This document shows, piece after piece, positions 19,101-24,273 of a stretch of DNA of 37,708 bases. How positions within the stretch are numbered: the first letter of the stretch is position 1; each line of letters begins with the position of its first letter. The notes under the pieces were generated by a model. That model saw only the letters and a list, made by a program, of their open reading frames with translations. It had not been told where the DNA came from and searched no databases. Source of the stretch: Planctomycetota bacterium. GTDB taxonomy: Bacteria > Planctomycetota > JAJSAM01 > JAJVHW01. Where the stretch lies: positions 1 through 37,708 of the forward strand of contig JAIOPE010000041.1 of assembly GCA_021414065.1 (NCBI GenBank). The letters are read 5' to 3'. The position numbers and the translations under genes are program-made.

Positions 19101-19142
19101 GGTGAGCGCAACGATCGAGGGGGCCAATCCGGACAGACGCAC
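13125..19142 (-). CDS. Giant transmembrane one-component sigma-54 activator: CBM9-like ectodomain, two further sensor regions, GAF, degenerate GGDEF, AAA+, winged helix
   Basis: 2005 residues. Membrane segments at about 8-29, 280-300, 326-345, 869-889, 898-920 and 1178-1200 place three regions outside: residues 57-264, similar to the CBM9/DOMON-like sugar-binding fold (PITIDGDLREWT ... GDGVELFFDF); 346-865, beta-rich and unrecognised; and 921-1177, helical then alpha/beta and Cache-like. The intervening cytosolic loops are Arg-rich. Inside: a Gly-rich linker, coiled coil (1255-1292), GAF (about 1293-1440), a GGDEF-like domain with a lost signature (GRLETLLF at 1514-1521), and AAA+ with Walker A GETGTGKE (1637-1644), GAFTGA (1684-1689), LDE Walker B (about 1707-1709), FREDLFYRLN and WPGNVRELRN. 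After a low-complexity linker comes a winged helix (1946-2005) instead of a Fis-type helix. GTG start. It should bind DNA and drive sigma-54 open-complex formation from the membrane; ligand and targets are unknown. Confidence 0.88.
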   Translation of the reverse strand: MRLSGLAPSIVALTAIVAASAAVLTWQIGSALAQEAPPPSAMSERTPTTECPPAPGPITIDGDLREWTLGRAIEIGPDQLVKRNAAYGGPADLSGKILVCRSATTLYVAGEIHDDVLFWNPDTSWRGDGVELFFDFRSDATARSTDAYDQDTYQLLLHSLASEVRWNFAWYRGRPGRMDDPMDGIELAGLRFQDDRGATVGYRFEVAIPLANFPGVPREKGRAFGFDVALSDSDGLPEQRNYATWSGRSDLSRFPSRFGQLVLGDNPPKAVAPESAGGSQLLPIAFVAVVLGLVLSIWLARGLDARASRIGGWLARVSDIPTRRKLVAAATLVALLIAAGPTASLVARGLASRELANRREVGALVRDVAAEALPLGLQRPQLPVHPSPLLSILTGQAVKLPTEFEFTVLPPMAVGDDGTAAPEPTSRTLAGVPFLRRDIPATAAWSGSFLVHPPCAAESATLVTSWRADIGSDVPPKPGEVVAEVRFAHLDGTVDPPVELVWGRHVDASDDVTALTGHTGAPESAVAWISGSSPSERVAADGVEHADELTVPLAATDSPVVRIEVEQRAPGGRFTTHGITLHTKGGTETVPLPLGRATRGGVPTAAAPFPSPDAGLIVSRATPHVVVPCDVTADRLWLVVSLRRGFSPNRTGLPVMLVRAEFEDGSVDGPFPLENGTDIDLETSLPRLHGDAFRSELAFEWGLPDAPRGHADLWSARFARPGRRLTKLHFEFKGEDEVVRVSSIVLGSPGRAPRTDGLLHLESTADGFRLSAGDRERLTGLEFTSFRDGAAYATTLGGADRERALARAATPDVAGAIARSPEGVHDVRLLDGRRIHALSIPLPGARTGSFIEITWVGDAGDELAVIVFRVRTVLGVLLVPILVLLAAGAIRRLRTVHARLVAVCAAVSAVPAVLGFFTIPELVVGRIEESERDAVLQKAAAAKTRLVSLRVEALRRAETAIQDPALGEALKRRGLPDFRASVVPALVDLERNLTTETMPGARIAFDVLPLTSDGERFVYPRDVEYTVFRDRATQVADALAYRWSRLTARGVAQRFDTEGRWQTTLVVDLPVDRAAVDAAATAAGGDVQVHLYTPRGFPLAETAARVPGEELPEETERKVGIALRVLREQQPFVEARSLGGTLYTVAYDVLRGESGDVSLVATALPRSGADALLARVGQTSLLIFGAGVAVQFLLIGLVAVGTTRPLGRVIARATEGRSSDGVGGFGGDGSSGDGGGLSDEPGGPDGGPRSPDGAPGDEIASLSAAVAGLQHERDVYRDEIARISAAVAELAKAREPEAVVATAIEIVRKSLAPWGAAIVTVDDEGRHEVAGGFRGDDRIARMPIVVDVNSPLVPVLRGRSDARVAPLGAAADSLSRDERQLFDGAASFEAFPLSGEEERGGALVLIERAGPAVRRRTFHDEFPGAIARQVGLALGAARLVRLAVRDPETGSHVASYFAERLREEVDRAVAAKRPIALLLVSASDPPNAAPEVRAAAQRIADRVRAEAPQRAFLGRLETLLFAIAIPESDRASADALTATLRRAAAEPGLAGVRLRIGFAACPEDAGSSEFLLAEARRRLGGEPGSAASRPATAVGTDERLAADARKHGVVFASPEGRALLETVHRIAASDLTLLVEGETGTGKEIVADLVHRWSPRRDRAIVKVNCAALPDALLESELFGYERGAFTGADKSKPGRFELADGGTLVLDEIGEMPLNVQAKILRVLEDRTVEHLGGTRPVPVNVRIIASTNRDLGRMVSEGRFREDLFYRLNAVTISVPPLRARKEDIPPLAESFLLAAAEAHGRRAPTLQPDAMDLLFRHSWPGNVRELRNLMEQVVVLQTSDSVRAADLIPSLGKGARPRVGGAAAVSAASAGASAPWSGRDADHESARDAARDAGRDVGRDSAGSAAAGAPASPPPPTPSGAAPEAPWSPSSADVYADSPAAVSDRQRRLLALMAERTWITTSEYCDIVGVSPRTALRDVRELVERGVIVMDGKRRGARYRLP

Positions 19143-19440
19143 GGCGAAATCTTAGTGCGCGGGCGTCTGAATGACATCCGATCCTTCTCGGAGCGAGCCC
19201 GGCAGAGCGTCTTAAGTGCTTTTCTGTAAGCTTCTTGTGTCAATGTGGCGGATAGCGAATTCCGGTACGTTCGCCCGCGCTGGTTCGTTGCGGCGGCGGA
19301 TCCAGCTCGGCGCGTTGGCTGACCCGGCACGTGCAGCCGAGCGCCCGTCGAGGCTGAACTTGGCACGCAGTTCCGCCGCTGGAGTCGGGGCGGGACACGA
19401 CGTTCCGCCCGCAGGACGGTGCCGCGTCCCCTCCCGGAAT

Positions 19441-19477
19441 CGAAACCGCCGCGACCTGGCGGACCAGATCGCGGCGG
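19441..19477 (-). terminator. Intrinsic terminator of pnp
   Basis: Read on the minus strand, a hairpin begins 18 bases after the pnp stop. It has a 9-bp outer stem, CCGCCGCGA / TCGCGGCGG, a T-G mismatch and an inner CTGG / CCAG stem with a four-base loop, followed by TTTCGATT. Position, strand and the short T-run fit a Rho-independent terminator. The remaining 300 bases up to the regulator gene at 19142 show nothing I can support. Confidence 0.75.
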
Positions 19478-19495
19478 CTGTTGGACAGGAACTAC

Positions 19496-21670
19496 TTAGC
19501 GGCGTCCGCGGCCACCGCCGCCGGGGCCACGGGGGCCACGCTGCGGCGGCTCGTACGGCTCGACGGGCAGACCCTTCTCCTCGCGGAGAACGGCCTTGCG
19601 CGAGAGCTTCACCTTGCCGGCGCCGTCCACGTAGACGACCTTCACCTTGATGATGTCGCCGACCTGCACGACATCCTCCGGCGAGGCCACGTAGCCGTCG
19701 TCGAGTTCGCTCACGTGCACCAGACCTTCCAGTCCAGGTCCGAGCTCCACGAACGCGCCGAACTCCTTGATGGAGACGACCTTGCCGTCGAACACCTTGC
19801 CGAGCTCGACCTCGCCGCACATCGACTCGATGGCTTCGCGGCAGGCCTTGATCGACTCGCCGTTGACGGCGTACACGACGACCACGCCCTCGTCATCGAC
19901 GGCGATCTCGACCTTGAAGTTCTCCTGGAGGGCGCGGATGTTCTTCCCGCCCGGTCCGATGAGGGCGCCGATCTTGTCCTTCTTGATCTGGATGCGCTCC
20001 GTGCGCGGGGCCCAGGGGGACAGCTCGGCGCGGGGGCGGCGGAGCGCCTTCAGCATGTGCTGGAGGAGCTGGACGCGGGCAGCGCGGGCCTGCTCCAGAG
20101 CGCGGCGCATCAGGTCCGACGAGACGCCGTCGATCTTGATGTCCATCTGGAGCGCGGTGATGCCGCGCTGCGTTCCGGCGACCTTGAAGTCCATGTCGCC
20201 CCAGGCGTCTTCCTTGCCGGCGATGTCGGTGAGGATGACTTCCTTGTCGCCGTCCTTGATCAGGCCCATCGCGATGCCCGCGACCGGCTGCGTGATCTTC
20301 ACACCGGCGTCCATGAGCGCCAGCGTGCCGCCGCAGACCGTCGCCATCGACGACGAACCGTTCGACTCGAGGATCTCGGACACGATGCGGATCGTGTAGG
20401 GGAACTCCTCGACCGGCGGCAGGACCGCCTCAAGGGCGCGCTCACCGAGCTTGCCGTGGCCGATCTCGCGACGCGAGGGGCCCCGGATCGGCTTCGTGTC
20501 GCCGACGGAGAAGTTCGGGAAGTTGTAGTGCAGCATGAACGCGCGCCGGTACGTGTCGTGCAGACCTTCGATCATCTGCTCGTCGAGCTTCGTGCCGAGG
20601 GTCGCGACCACGAGCGCCTGCGTCTCGCCGCGCTGGAAGATCGACGAGCCGTGCGTGCGGGGGAGCACGCCGACCTCGATGTCGATGGCGCGGATGTCCT
20701 CCGGCTTGCGGTCGTCGTAGCGGCGGCCGGTGAGGCAGATCTTGCGGAAGACCTCCTGGCTGACCTTCTCCGCGTAGCGCTTCACCAGCGTGACGCGTGC
20801 CGCGATCTCGTCGGGCGTGCCGTCCTTCGGCGTGTGCTCCTCGACGACCTTCTTCAGCGCGTCCTTGTGGGTCGCGTTGTGCTCGAGCTTCGTGCCCGGG
20901 TGGCGGTGCGCCTTCTCGATGGCGTCCGCGTGCTTCTTGCGCATCGTCTTGAGGAGCGCTTCGTCCTCGGGGAGCGCCTCGTACGACGCCTTCGGACGCG
21001 CGGCCTTCGCGATCAGCTCCGACTGCGCGGCGCAGATGCGGATGATCTCGGCGTGCGCGACCTCGAGAGCCTGGACCATGTCGGCCTCGGGGATCTCCTT
21101 GGCGGCGGCCTCGACCATCGTGATGGCCTTGGTCGTGCCGACGACCACCAGGTCGAGCTGGCTCAGCTTGCGCTGTGTGAGGGTGGGGTTGATGACCCAC
21201 GCGCCGTCGATCCGACCGATGCGGACCGCGCCGACCGGGCCGGCCCAGGGGAGCGGCGAGAGGGCGAGCGCCGCCGAAGCCGCGTTGACCGACAGGACGT
21301 CGGCATCCGTCTCGTCATCCGACGAGAGCACCATCGCCTGGACCTGGATGTCGCGCTGCAGCCCCTCGGGGAACAAGGGGCGCATCGGACGGTCCATGAG
21401 ACGCATCGTGAGCGTCTCCTTCTCCGACGGACGGCCTTCGCGCTTGAAGAACCCGCCCGGGACGGATCCCGATGCGTACATCTTCTCGCGGTAGTCCATG
21501 GTCAGGGGGAGGAAGTCCTGCTTCTGCCGGACAGGACCCTCCGAAACGGCTGCGAGCACCACCACATCGCCGTAGGTCAGCAGGCAGGCGCCCGCGGCGA
21601 TCTTTGCGAGACGGCCTGTCTCGAACTTCATCTCGTGTGCTCCGATGAGCACGCTCACGTTGTGAGCCAT
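19496..21670 (-). CDS. pnp: Polyribonucleotide nucleotidyltransferase (PNPase)
   Basis: At 724 residues this is the normal length for PNPase, the phosphorolytic 3'-5' exoribonuclease of mRNA turnover. Domains in order: first RNase PH-like core (about 5-145, with FFKREGRPSEKETLTMRLMD), helical linker (150-310), catalytic RNase PH core (315-545, with FQRGETQALVVATLGT, SNGSSSMATVCGGTLALMDA and the metal-site KEDAWGDMDF), KH domain (556-617, IGALIGPGGKNIRALQE) and S1 domain (623-693, GKVVSIKEFGAFVELGPGLE). A Pro/Gly/Arg tail (RGPRGPGGGGRGRR) follows, a likely extra RNA-contact region. Start: ATG 21670 with AGGAGG seven bases upstream. It follows rpsO on the same strand at 313 bases, as in many bacteria, with structured RNA in the gap and a terminator behind. 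Confidence 0.97.
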   Translation of the reverse strand: MAHNVSVLIGAHEMKFETGRLAKIAAGACLLTYGDVVVLAAVSEGPVRQKQDFLPLTMDYREKMYASGSVPGGFFKREGRPSEKETLTMRLMDRPMRPLFPEGLQRDIQVQAMVLSSDDETDADVLSVNAASAALALSPLPWAGPVGAVRIGRIDGAWVINPTLTQRKLSQLDLVVVGTTKAITMVEAAAKEIPEADMVQALEVAHAEIIRICAAQSELIAKAARPKASYEALPEDEALLKTMRKKHADAIEKAHRHPGTKLEHNATHKDALKKVVEEHTPKDGTPDEIAARVTLVKRYAEKVSQEVFRKICLTGRRYDDRKPEDIRAIDIEVGVLPRTHGSSIFQRGETQALVVATLGTKLDEQMIEGLHDTYRRAFMLHYNFPNFSVGDTKPIRGPSRREIGHGKLGERALEAVLPPVEEFPYTIRIVSEILESNGSSSMATVCGGTLALMDAGVKITQPVAGIAMGLIKDGDKEVILTDIAGKEDAWGDMDFKVAGTQRGITALQMDIKIDGVSSDLMRRALEQARAARVQLLQHMLKALRRPRAELSPWAPRTERIQIKKDKIGALIGPGGKNIRALQENFKVEIAVDDEGVVVVYAVNGESIKACREAIESMCGEVELGKVFDGKVVSIKEFGAFVELGPGLEGLVHVSELDDGYVASPEDVVQVGDIIKVKVVYVDGAGKVKLSRKAVLREEKGLPVEPYEPPQRGPRGPGGGGRGRR

Positions 21671-21686
21671 TCAAAAACCTCCTCTG

Positions 21687-21718
21687 GTCCGGCGGAGGCG
21701 TTCCTCCCGCGCCCGGAC
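21687..21718 (-). promoter_or_regulatory. pnp leader hairpin immediately upstream of the Shine-Dalgarno
   Basis: An outer stem GTCCGG / CCGGAC (21687-21692 with 21713-21718) encloses an inner stem GGAGG / CCTCC (21694-21698 with 21703-21707) and a four-base loop. It ends three bases before the AGGAGG of pnp. In Escherichia coli the pnp leader hairpin is cut by RNase III and lets PNPase repress itself; this hairpin sits in the matching place, but autoregulation here is inference. One strand of the inner stem is itself SD-like, so refolding could mask the true SD. Confidence 0.5.
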
Positions 21719-21726
21719 GATCGAAA

Positions 21727-21745
21727 GGGCCCTATCCGCGGGCCC
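21727..21745 (-). terminator. GGGCCC-loop-GGGCCC hairpin between rpsO and pnp
   Basis: On the minus strand GGGCCC, a seven-base loop and GGGCCC are followed by TTTCGATC. The six G-C pairs and short T-run would make a weak or leaky terminator behind rpsO, letting part of the transcription pass into pnp. The remainder of the 313-base gap (21746-21983) shows no gene; a Val/Ala-rich frame there has no start signal. Confidence 0.4.
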
Positions 21746-21983
21746 GAAGCGTGGAAACGTGGGGGAAAGTGCAGTCCATGCCGCCGTGGGTCCACGGGGC
21801 TGCTGCTGACGTCGCGAACGGTGCCGCAAACGACGCGACAGTCGGCGTCGTAGTCGGCGTCGTCGTCGGCGCGGTACTCAGCGCCGTATCGCTCGCCGTG
21901 CCCGTGCGCGCAGCGAAACCGACCGCGGAGCGGGCGGGCTCATCATCTGCGACGAAGCGGGATGGCGACAGCGTGGTGGAACT

Positions 21984-22253
21984 CTAGGCCCGGATGCCGA
22001 GCTTCTGGATCAGGTCCAGGTAGCCCGTACGGTCCGAGTTGCTCATGTACTTGAGCAGGCGGGAGCGGCGTCCGACGAGCACGAGGAGGCCGCGGCGGGC
22101 CGCGAAGTCCTTCTTGTGCGACTGGAGGTGGCCCGTGAGCTGACGGATACGGGTCGTGAGCAGGGCGATCTGGATCGACGTGGAACCCGTGTCCTTGTCG
22201 CCGGCCCTGTAGGTCTTGATGACCTCTGTCTTCTTCGCAGCTTCGATCGGCAT
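21984..22253 (-). CDS. rpsO: 30S ribosomal protein S15
   Basis: At 89 residues this is the standard S15 length. It shows the family's four-helix pattern (TSIQIALLTTRIRQLTGHLQ, SHKKDFAARRGLLVLVGRRS, RLLKYMSNSDRTGYLDLIQK). S15 binds the central domain of 16S rRNA early in 30S assembly. I chose ATG 22253 because an AAGGAAG ribosome-binding site precedes it and because MPIEAAKK is the family's usual N-terminus; the frame's ATG ten codons upstream would overlap the leader hairpin. It stands ahead of pnp, the common bacterial arrangement. Confidence 0.96.
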   Translation of the reverse strand: MPIEAAKKTEVIKTYRAGDKDTGSTSIQIALLTTRIRQLTGHLQSHKKDFAARRGLLVLVGRRSRLLKYMSNSDRTGYLDLIQKLGIRA

Positions 22254-22264
22254 GGGCTTCCTTC

Positions 22265-22281
22265 GCACAGCGTCGCTGTGC
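22265..22281 (-). promoter_or_regulatory. Hairpin in the rpsO leader
   Basis: A perfect 7-bp stem, GCACAGC / GCTGTGC, with loop GTC ends next to the rpsO ribosome-binding site. S15 represses its own translation in several phyla by binding leader RNA structures that differ between groups; this hairpin is a candidate part of such a site, by position only. Confidence 0.35.
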
Positions 22282-22591
22282 ACGTACGACGAGACGCCAC
22301 CCTCCGCAGATACGCTCCGCAGTGGGGGCCTGAGGGGGGGAAGCTACGGGGGAGGCGCGCGCGGGGACCGGAAAACCTGGGGCGGCTCGACCGACCGGCG
22401 GCCGGACGGGGCCCGTCGCGGACTACCGGCCGGGGTCCGCAGGTTCGGCCGACGCCGGACCGCTCGCCACCGGTTCGAGCCGAAGAGCGATCCAGGCGCG
22501 GCCGTCGCGGGGCGCCAGGGTGGAGTGTGCGGCGGACCGGCGCAACGGGGTCATGCGTTCGTTGCGCTATCGGCGAGCTGGGGACGCGCGG
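22282..22591. other. Gene-free stretch upstream of rpsO
   Basis: These 310 bases lie between the ruvX stop and the rpsO leader. They must contain the rpsO promoter unless the transcript comes from ruvX. They are very GC-rich with G-runs (22322-22345) and several short inverted repeats, but no clear promoter, tRNA or gene can be identified. Confidence 0.35.
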
Positions 22592-23071
22592 CTACTCGGT
22601 GTCCGGCTCCGGCGGCATGGCGGCGATTTCGGCGCGGCGTTTCGCGGCGCGGCGGGACTCGAGCCAGCTCTGGAGGATGAGCGCCGCGGCGACCTGGTCC
22701 ACGCGGCTCTTGCGGTTCTTGTTCGTCAGTCCGGATTCCCACAGTCGACGCGCGGCCTCGACGGTCGTGAGGCGCTCGTCCACGTACTCGATCGGGAGCC
22801 CGGAGCGTTTCCCGCAGAGCTCCGCCTTCTGACGGATCTGCGGCGCGGTCTTGTGGTCCGAGCCGTCCATGTTGAACGGCATGCCGACGACGAGGACGCC
22901 GACGCCGCGGTCTTTCGCGATCGCGGCGACGCGGTCGGCGACCTGCTCAGGGGTGAGCCCCTCGAGCACGTCGATCGGCGTGGCCGCGATCCCGAGGGAG
23001 TCGCTCACGGCGAGGCCGACGCGCTTGGTCCCGAGATCCACGGCAAGGGCGCGCACGTCGCCGGTGGGCAC
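22592..23071 (-). CDS. ruvX: Putative Holliday junction resolvase / pre-16S rRNA nuclease YqgF
   Basis: A 159-residue RNase H-fold protein of the RuvX/YqgF family. ALAVDLGTKRVGLAVSD carries the first catalytic Asp, followed by VLVVGMPFNMDGSDHKTAPQ, the YVDERLTTVEA element with the catalytic Glu, and SRVDQVAAALILQSWLES with the final Asp. In Escherichia coli YqgF is needed for 16S rRNA 5' maturation; resolvase activity has also been proposed. It lies 14 bases behind the nucleotidyltransferase stop, so it is probably the last gene of that transcript. No ATG is available; GTG 23071 or GTG 23056 are the possible starts, and either keeps the whole domain. Confidence 0.9.
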   Translation of the reverse strand: MPTGDVRALAVDLGTKRVGLAVSDSLGIAATPIDVLEGLTPEQVADRVAAIAKDRGVGVLVVGMPFNMDGSDHKTAPQIRQKAELCGKRSGLPIEYVDERLTTVEAARRLWESGLTNKNRKSRVDQVAAALILQSWLESRRAAKRRAEIAAMPPEPDTE

Positions 23072-23085
23072 CTTCGGTCGAACGT

Positions 23086-24273
23086 TCAACGGAACCTCTC
23101 CAAGCCGGCCGGCGCGAGCGCGTCCACGAGTTTGCGGACCTCCTCGGCGCGGGCCTTCGGCGCCACCATCGTGACACCGTGCGCATGGACGACGATCAGA
23201 TCCTCGACGCCGAGGAGCGCCGTCATGCCGCCCTCGGGCGCCCACGCGACGCAGCCCTTGCTCTCGACGGCGAGGAGTGGGCCGATCGACGTGTTTCCGG
23301 CCGCGTCGGCGGGGAGGTGGCGCGCGGCCGCGGCGAAGGAGCCGAGATCGTCCCAGCGGAACGAGCACGGCAGACACTCGACGACGTCGTGTTTCTCGAG
23401 CACTGCGTGGTCCACGGAGATCGACGGGATCGTCTCGTACGCGGCCGCGAGCAACTCCGGCGTGTCGGCGTCGGCGAGTGCCGCAGCGGTCTCGGGAAGA
23501 TGGCTCGCGAGCGCGTCGAGGAACACCTGCGGCTGCCACGCGAACAGGCCGAGATTCCAGAGATGGCCGCCGGACGCGAGGAACTGCTCCGCCCGCGCGC
23601 GGTCGGGTTTCTCGACGAACCGGTCCACGCGGTGGACGTCGCGCCCTCCGACGCTTGCGACGTGCCGCCCGAGGCGAATCCAACCGTATCCGGTCGCGGC
23701 GAACGTCGGACGCAGTCCGAGCGTCAGCAGGCGCGGACCACCGGCGGCACGCTCGGCGGCGGACAGCAGGACATCTCGGAGTTCGTCGAGCGGTTCGACC
23801 AGGTGGTCGGAGGGCGTGGTGACGAGCACCGGATCGGTTCCGCGAGCGGCGGCGTGTCGCACCGCCCACCGCGCGGCGAGCGCGCAGGCGGCGGCGGTGT
23901 TACGGCCCCGCGGTTCGCCGAGGACGTTCTCGGGCGGAACCTCCGGCAGCAGGCGGATCACCGCGTCGCGTGTGGCGGCCGACGTGACGATCGCGATCCG
24001 CTCTGCGGGCACGATCGGGAGGAGCCGGTCCACGCTCACGCGGATCATGGCGGACCTGCCGGTGAGCGGGAGGAACTGCTTCGGCACGCGCGCGGTGCTC
24101 GCGGGCCAAAATCGGGTTCCTGAGCCTCCAGCGAGCACGGCGGCGTAGAGATTCACGCCCGGACCATCGACGGCACGGCGGGGCAACTGAAGGGGTTTCG
24201 TCGCGGCGCCGAGATCGGCCTCGTTCATGGCGACGACGTCGAGCGCCTCGGGTTCGAACGTGGTAGACGTCAC
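23086..24273 (-). CDS. manC: Mannose-1-phosphate guanylyltransferase
   Basis: The Rossmann-like nucleotidyltransferase core begins NLYAAVLAGGSGTRFWPAST with the PKQFLPLTG motif, followed by LGEPRGRNTAAACALAA, VTTPSDHLVE, the FVEKPDRARAEQFLASG motif and WNLGLFAWQP. This is the pattern of GDP-mannose pyrophosphorylases (mannose-1-phosphate + GTP to GDP-mannose). There is no C-terminal isomerase domain, so it is monofunctional. GDP-mannose feeds glycan, glycolipid or exopolysaccharide synthesis. Start: GTG 24273 overlaps the upstream stop as GTGA and has GGAGGA eight bases before it. That gives 395 residues with a 39-residue extension; family homology alone would favour GTG 24156 (356 residues). 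It is co-transcribed with the AsmA-like gene and ruvX. The symbol is by family, not by tested substrate. Confidence 0.88.
   Translation of the reverse strand: MTSTTFEPEALDVVAMNEADLGAATKPLQLPRRAVDGPGVNLYAAVLAGGSGTRFWPASTARVPKQFLPLTGRSAMIRVSVDRLLPIVPAERIAIVTSAATRDAVIRLLPEVPPENVLGEPRGRNTAAACALAARWAVRHAAARGTDPVLVTTPSDHLVEPLDELRDVLLSAAERAAGGPRLLTLGLRPTFAATGYGWIRLGRHVASVGGRDVHRVDRFVEKPDRARAEQFLASGGHLWNLGLFAWQPQVFLDALASHLPETAAALADADTPELLAAAYETIPSISVDHAVLEKHDVVECLPCSFRWDDLGSFAAAARHLPADAAGNTSIGPLLAVESKGCVAWAPEGGMTALLGVEDLIVVHAHGVTMVAPKARAEEVRKLVDALAPAGLERFR

Noticed and set aside
19212..19243. Promoter of the regulator gene (TTGACA at 19238-19243 on the minus strand)
   Set aside because: No acceptable -10 element follows at 16-18 bases; the hexamer may occur by chance in this AT-richer patch.
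19356..19372. Sigma-54 promoter-like TTGGCACGCAGTTCCGC
   Set aside because: The -12 GC is one base out of register and no plus-strand gene follows.
19481..21853. A 790-codon plus-strand frame opposite pnp
   Set aside because: Shadow frame rich in Leu-Asp-Asp/Arg repeats created by the codon bias of pnp.
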